NCBI RefSeq assembly: GCF_011801145.1
Contig: NZ_CP046172.1
Coordinates: 124,001 to 188,000, forward strand
Reading direction: 5' to 3'
Source: Nocardia arthritidis
GTDB taxonomy: Bacteria > Actinomycetota > Actinomycetes > Mycobacteriales > Mycobacteriaceae
Length of the DNA stretch: 64,000 nt
Shown here: piece after piece, positions 63,239-64,000 of the stretch
Position numbering within the stretch: position 1 is the stretch's first letter
Layout of the letters: each line of letters starts with the position of its first letter
Position numbers and translations under genes: made by a program
The notes under the pieces: model-generated
Database searches by the model: none
The model's input: only the letters and a program-made list of their open reading frames with translations
Told to the model about the DNA's origin: nothing

Positions 63239-64000
63239 ATGGAAGAGACTTTCGACGACTACCTGGACGAACACGGGAACATCCGGATTCCCGAAGGTCG
63301 CACCCTGGTCGATCACGTCGAGAAGCACACTCGCAACGACGCGAATACGTTGGCGTACCGCTACATCGACTACTCGCGTGAGCGCGACGGCGAGGTGCAC
63401 GAGCTCACTTGGCAACAGTTCGGGGTCCGGCTGCGCGCGGTGGCCGCTCGACTGCAGCAGGTGACCAACCCGGGCGACCGGGTCGCGATCCTGGCGCCGC
63501 AGGGTCTGGACTACGTGGTTTCCTTCTTCGCCGCGATTTACGCGGGCACCATCTCGGTGCCGCTGTTCGACCCGGACGAGCCCGGCCACACCGACCGCCT
63601 GCACGCGGTGCTCGGCGACTGCGAACCCGCGGCCATCCTCACCGCGAGCTCCTCCGCGGCGGGTGTGCGCCAGTTCTTCCGTTCGCTGCCCGCGCAGCAG
63701 CGTCCGCGCATCATCGCGGTGGACGCCATCCCGGACAGCGTCGGCGACACCTGGGTGCGGCCCGATATCGCCATCGACGATATCGCCTACCTGCAGTACA
63801 CCTCGGGCTCCACCCGGGTTCCGGCCGGTGTGGAGATCACCCACCGGGCCGTCGGCACGAACCTGCTGCAGATGGTCGACGCGATCAACCTGGACTGGAA
63901 TTCGCGCGGCGTCACCTGGCTGCCGCTGTTCCACGACATGGGTCTGCTGACGGTGATCCTGCCCGCGGTCGGCGGCAAGTACATCACCATCATGTCGCCG
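63239..64000 (+). CDS. fadD32: long-chain fatty-acid--AMP ligase FadD32 (5' part)
   Basis: 254 codons to the window edge, in frame, starting at the ATG at 63239 (MEETFDDYLDEHGN). It activates meromycolate as acyl-AMP for Pks13. YLQYTSGSTRVPAGVEITH is the ATP P-loop motif and the N-terminal block (LVDHVEKH, GDRVAILAPQGLDYVVSFF) matches FadD32 closely, as does the LFDPDEPGHTDRLHAVLGDC block. It normally precedes pks13. The catalytic C-terminal domain lies outside the window. Confidence 0.94.
   Translation, partial: MEETFDDYLDEHGNIRIPEGRTLVDHVEKHTRNDANTLAYRYIDYSRERDGEVHELTWQQFGVRLRAVAARLQQVTNPGDRVAILAPQGLDYVVSFFAAIYAGTISVPLFDPDEPGHTDRLHAVLGDCEPAAILTASSSAAGVRQFFRSLPAQQRPRIIAVDAIPDSVGDTWVRPDIAIDDIAYLQYTSGSTRVPAGVEITHRAVGTNLLQMVDAINLDWNSRGVTWLPLFHDMGLLTVILPAVGGKYITIMSP

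Overview
The window looks like chromosomal DNA of a mycolic-acid actinomycete, most likely Nocardia. It is GC-rich and uses many GTG starts. It carries a PE/PPE/EspG set, the arabinogalactan genes glf-glfT2-PAP2-ubiA-aftB, five mycolyltransferases in a row, a Culp6-type cutinase and the start of fadD32. From memory of the gene order (not searched), the backbone follows M. tuberculosis Rv3836-Rv3835-serS, Rv3818, Rv3816c/Rv3815c, Rv3813c, Rv3811 and Rv3809c to Rv3801c. Accessory genes are inserted between these blocks.

Layout. 1-1.9 kb: ESX substrates PE and PPE, and a partial EspG chaperone. 2.1-6.7 kb: minimal zincin, septum-formation-type membrane protein, aldehyde dehydrogenase superfamily protein, serS. 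6.7-19.5 kb: GGDEF-EAL protein, toxin-antitoxin-like pair, Lcp/MpaB-type haem oxygenase, MBL-Rieske fusion, lipoprotein, two PlsC-like acyltransferases, P450 with its ferredoxin, AraC regulator, NmrA-like and NTF2-like genes, a decayed NmrA copy and a GNAT protein. 19.6-33.4 kb: tRNA-Gly, a small secreted protein between imperfect direct repeats, a TetR/asparagine synthetase pair, copper ATPase with a RicR-type box, a CMD protein/TetR pair, and a complete dipeptide-type ABC operon. 33.5-45.8 kb: membrane protein whose 3' end is tandemly duplicated, HAD phosphatase, divergent SpoIID-like protein and LGFP amidase, MarR/EamA pair, TipA-like MerR regulator, and a TetR/SDR pair. 45.9-64 kb: the cell-envelope locus.

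How the envelope genes fit together. Glf makes UDP-galactofuranose. GlfT2 polymerises galactan. UbiA and the PAP2 protein act on decaprenyl-phosphoribose, the precursor of the arabinose donor. AftB adds terminal arabinose. The five antigen-85-type enzymes attach mycolates, the Culp6 homologue acts on envelope lipids, and FadD32 activates the meromycolate chain. Most of these genes overlap or sit close together on the plus strand, so they are probably co-transcribed in blocks. Intrinsic terminators lie after two of the mycolyltransferase genes.

The observations most worth following up are: the divergent SpoIID-like/amidase pair, a possible peptidoglycan denuding-and-cutting module; a 26-codon ORF that bridges glf and glfT2 with an ATGA overlap; a short-chain dehydrogenase homologue lacking the YxxxK residues; the 223-bp-period duplication before the HAD gene; and several clear operator palindromes next to divergent regulators. 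No insertion sequence, phage or CRISPR array was seen.
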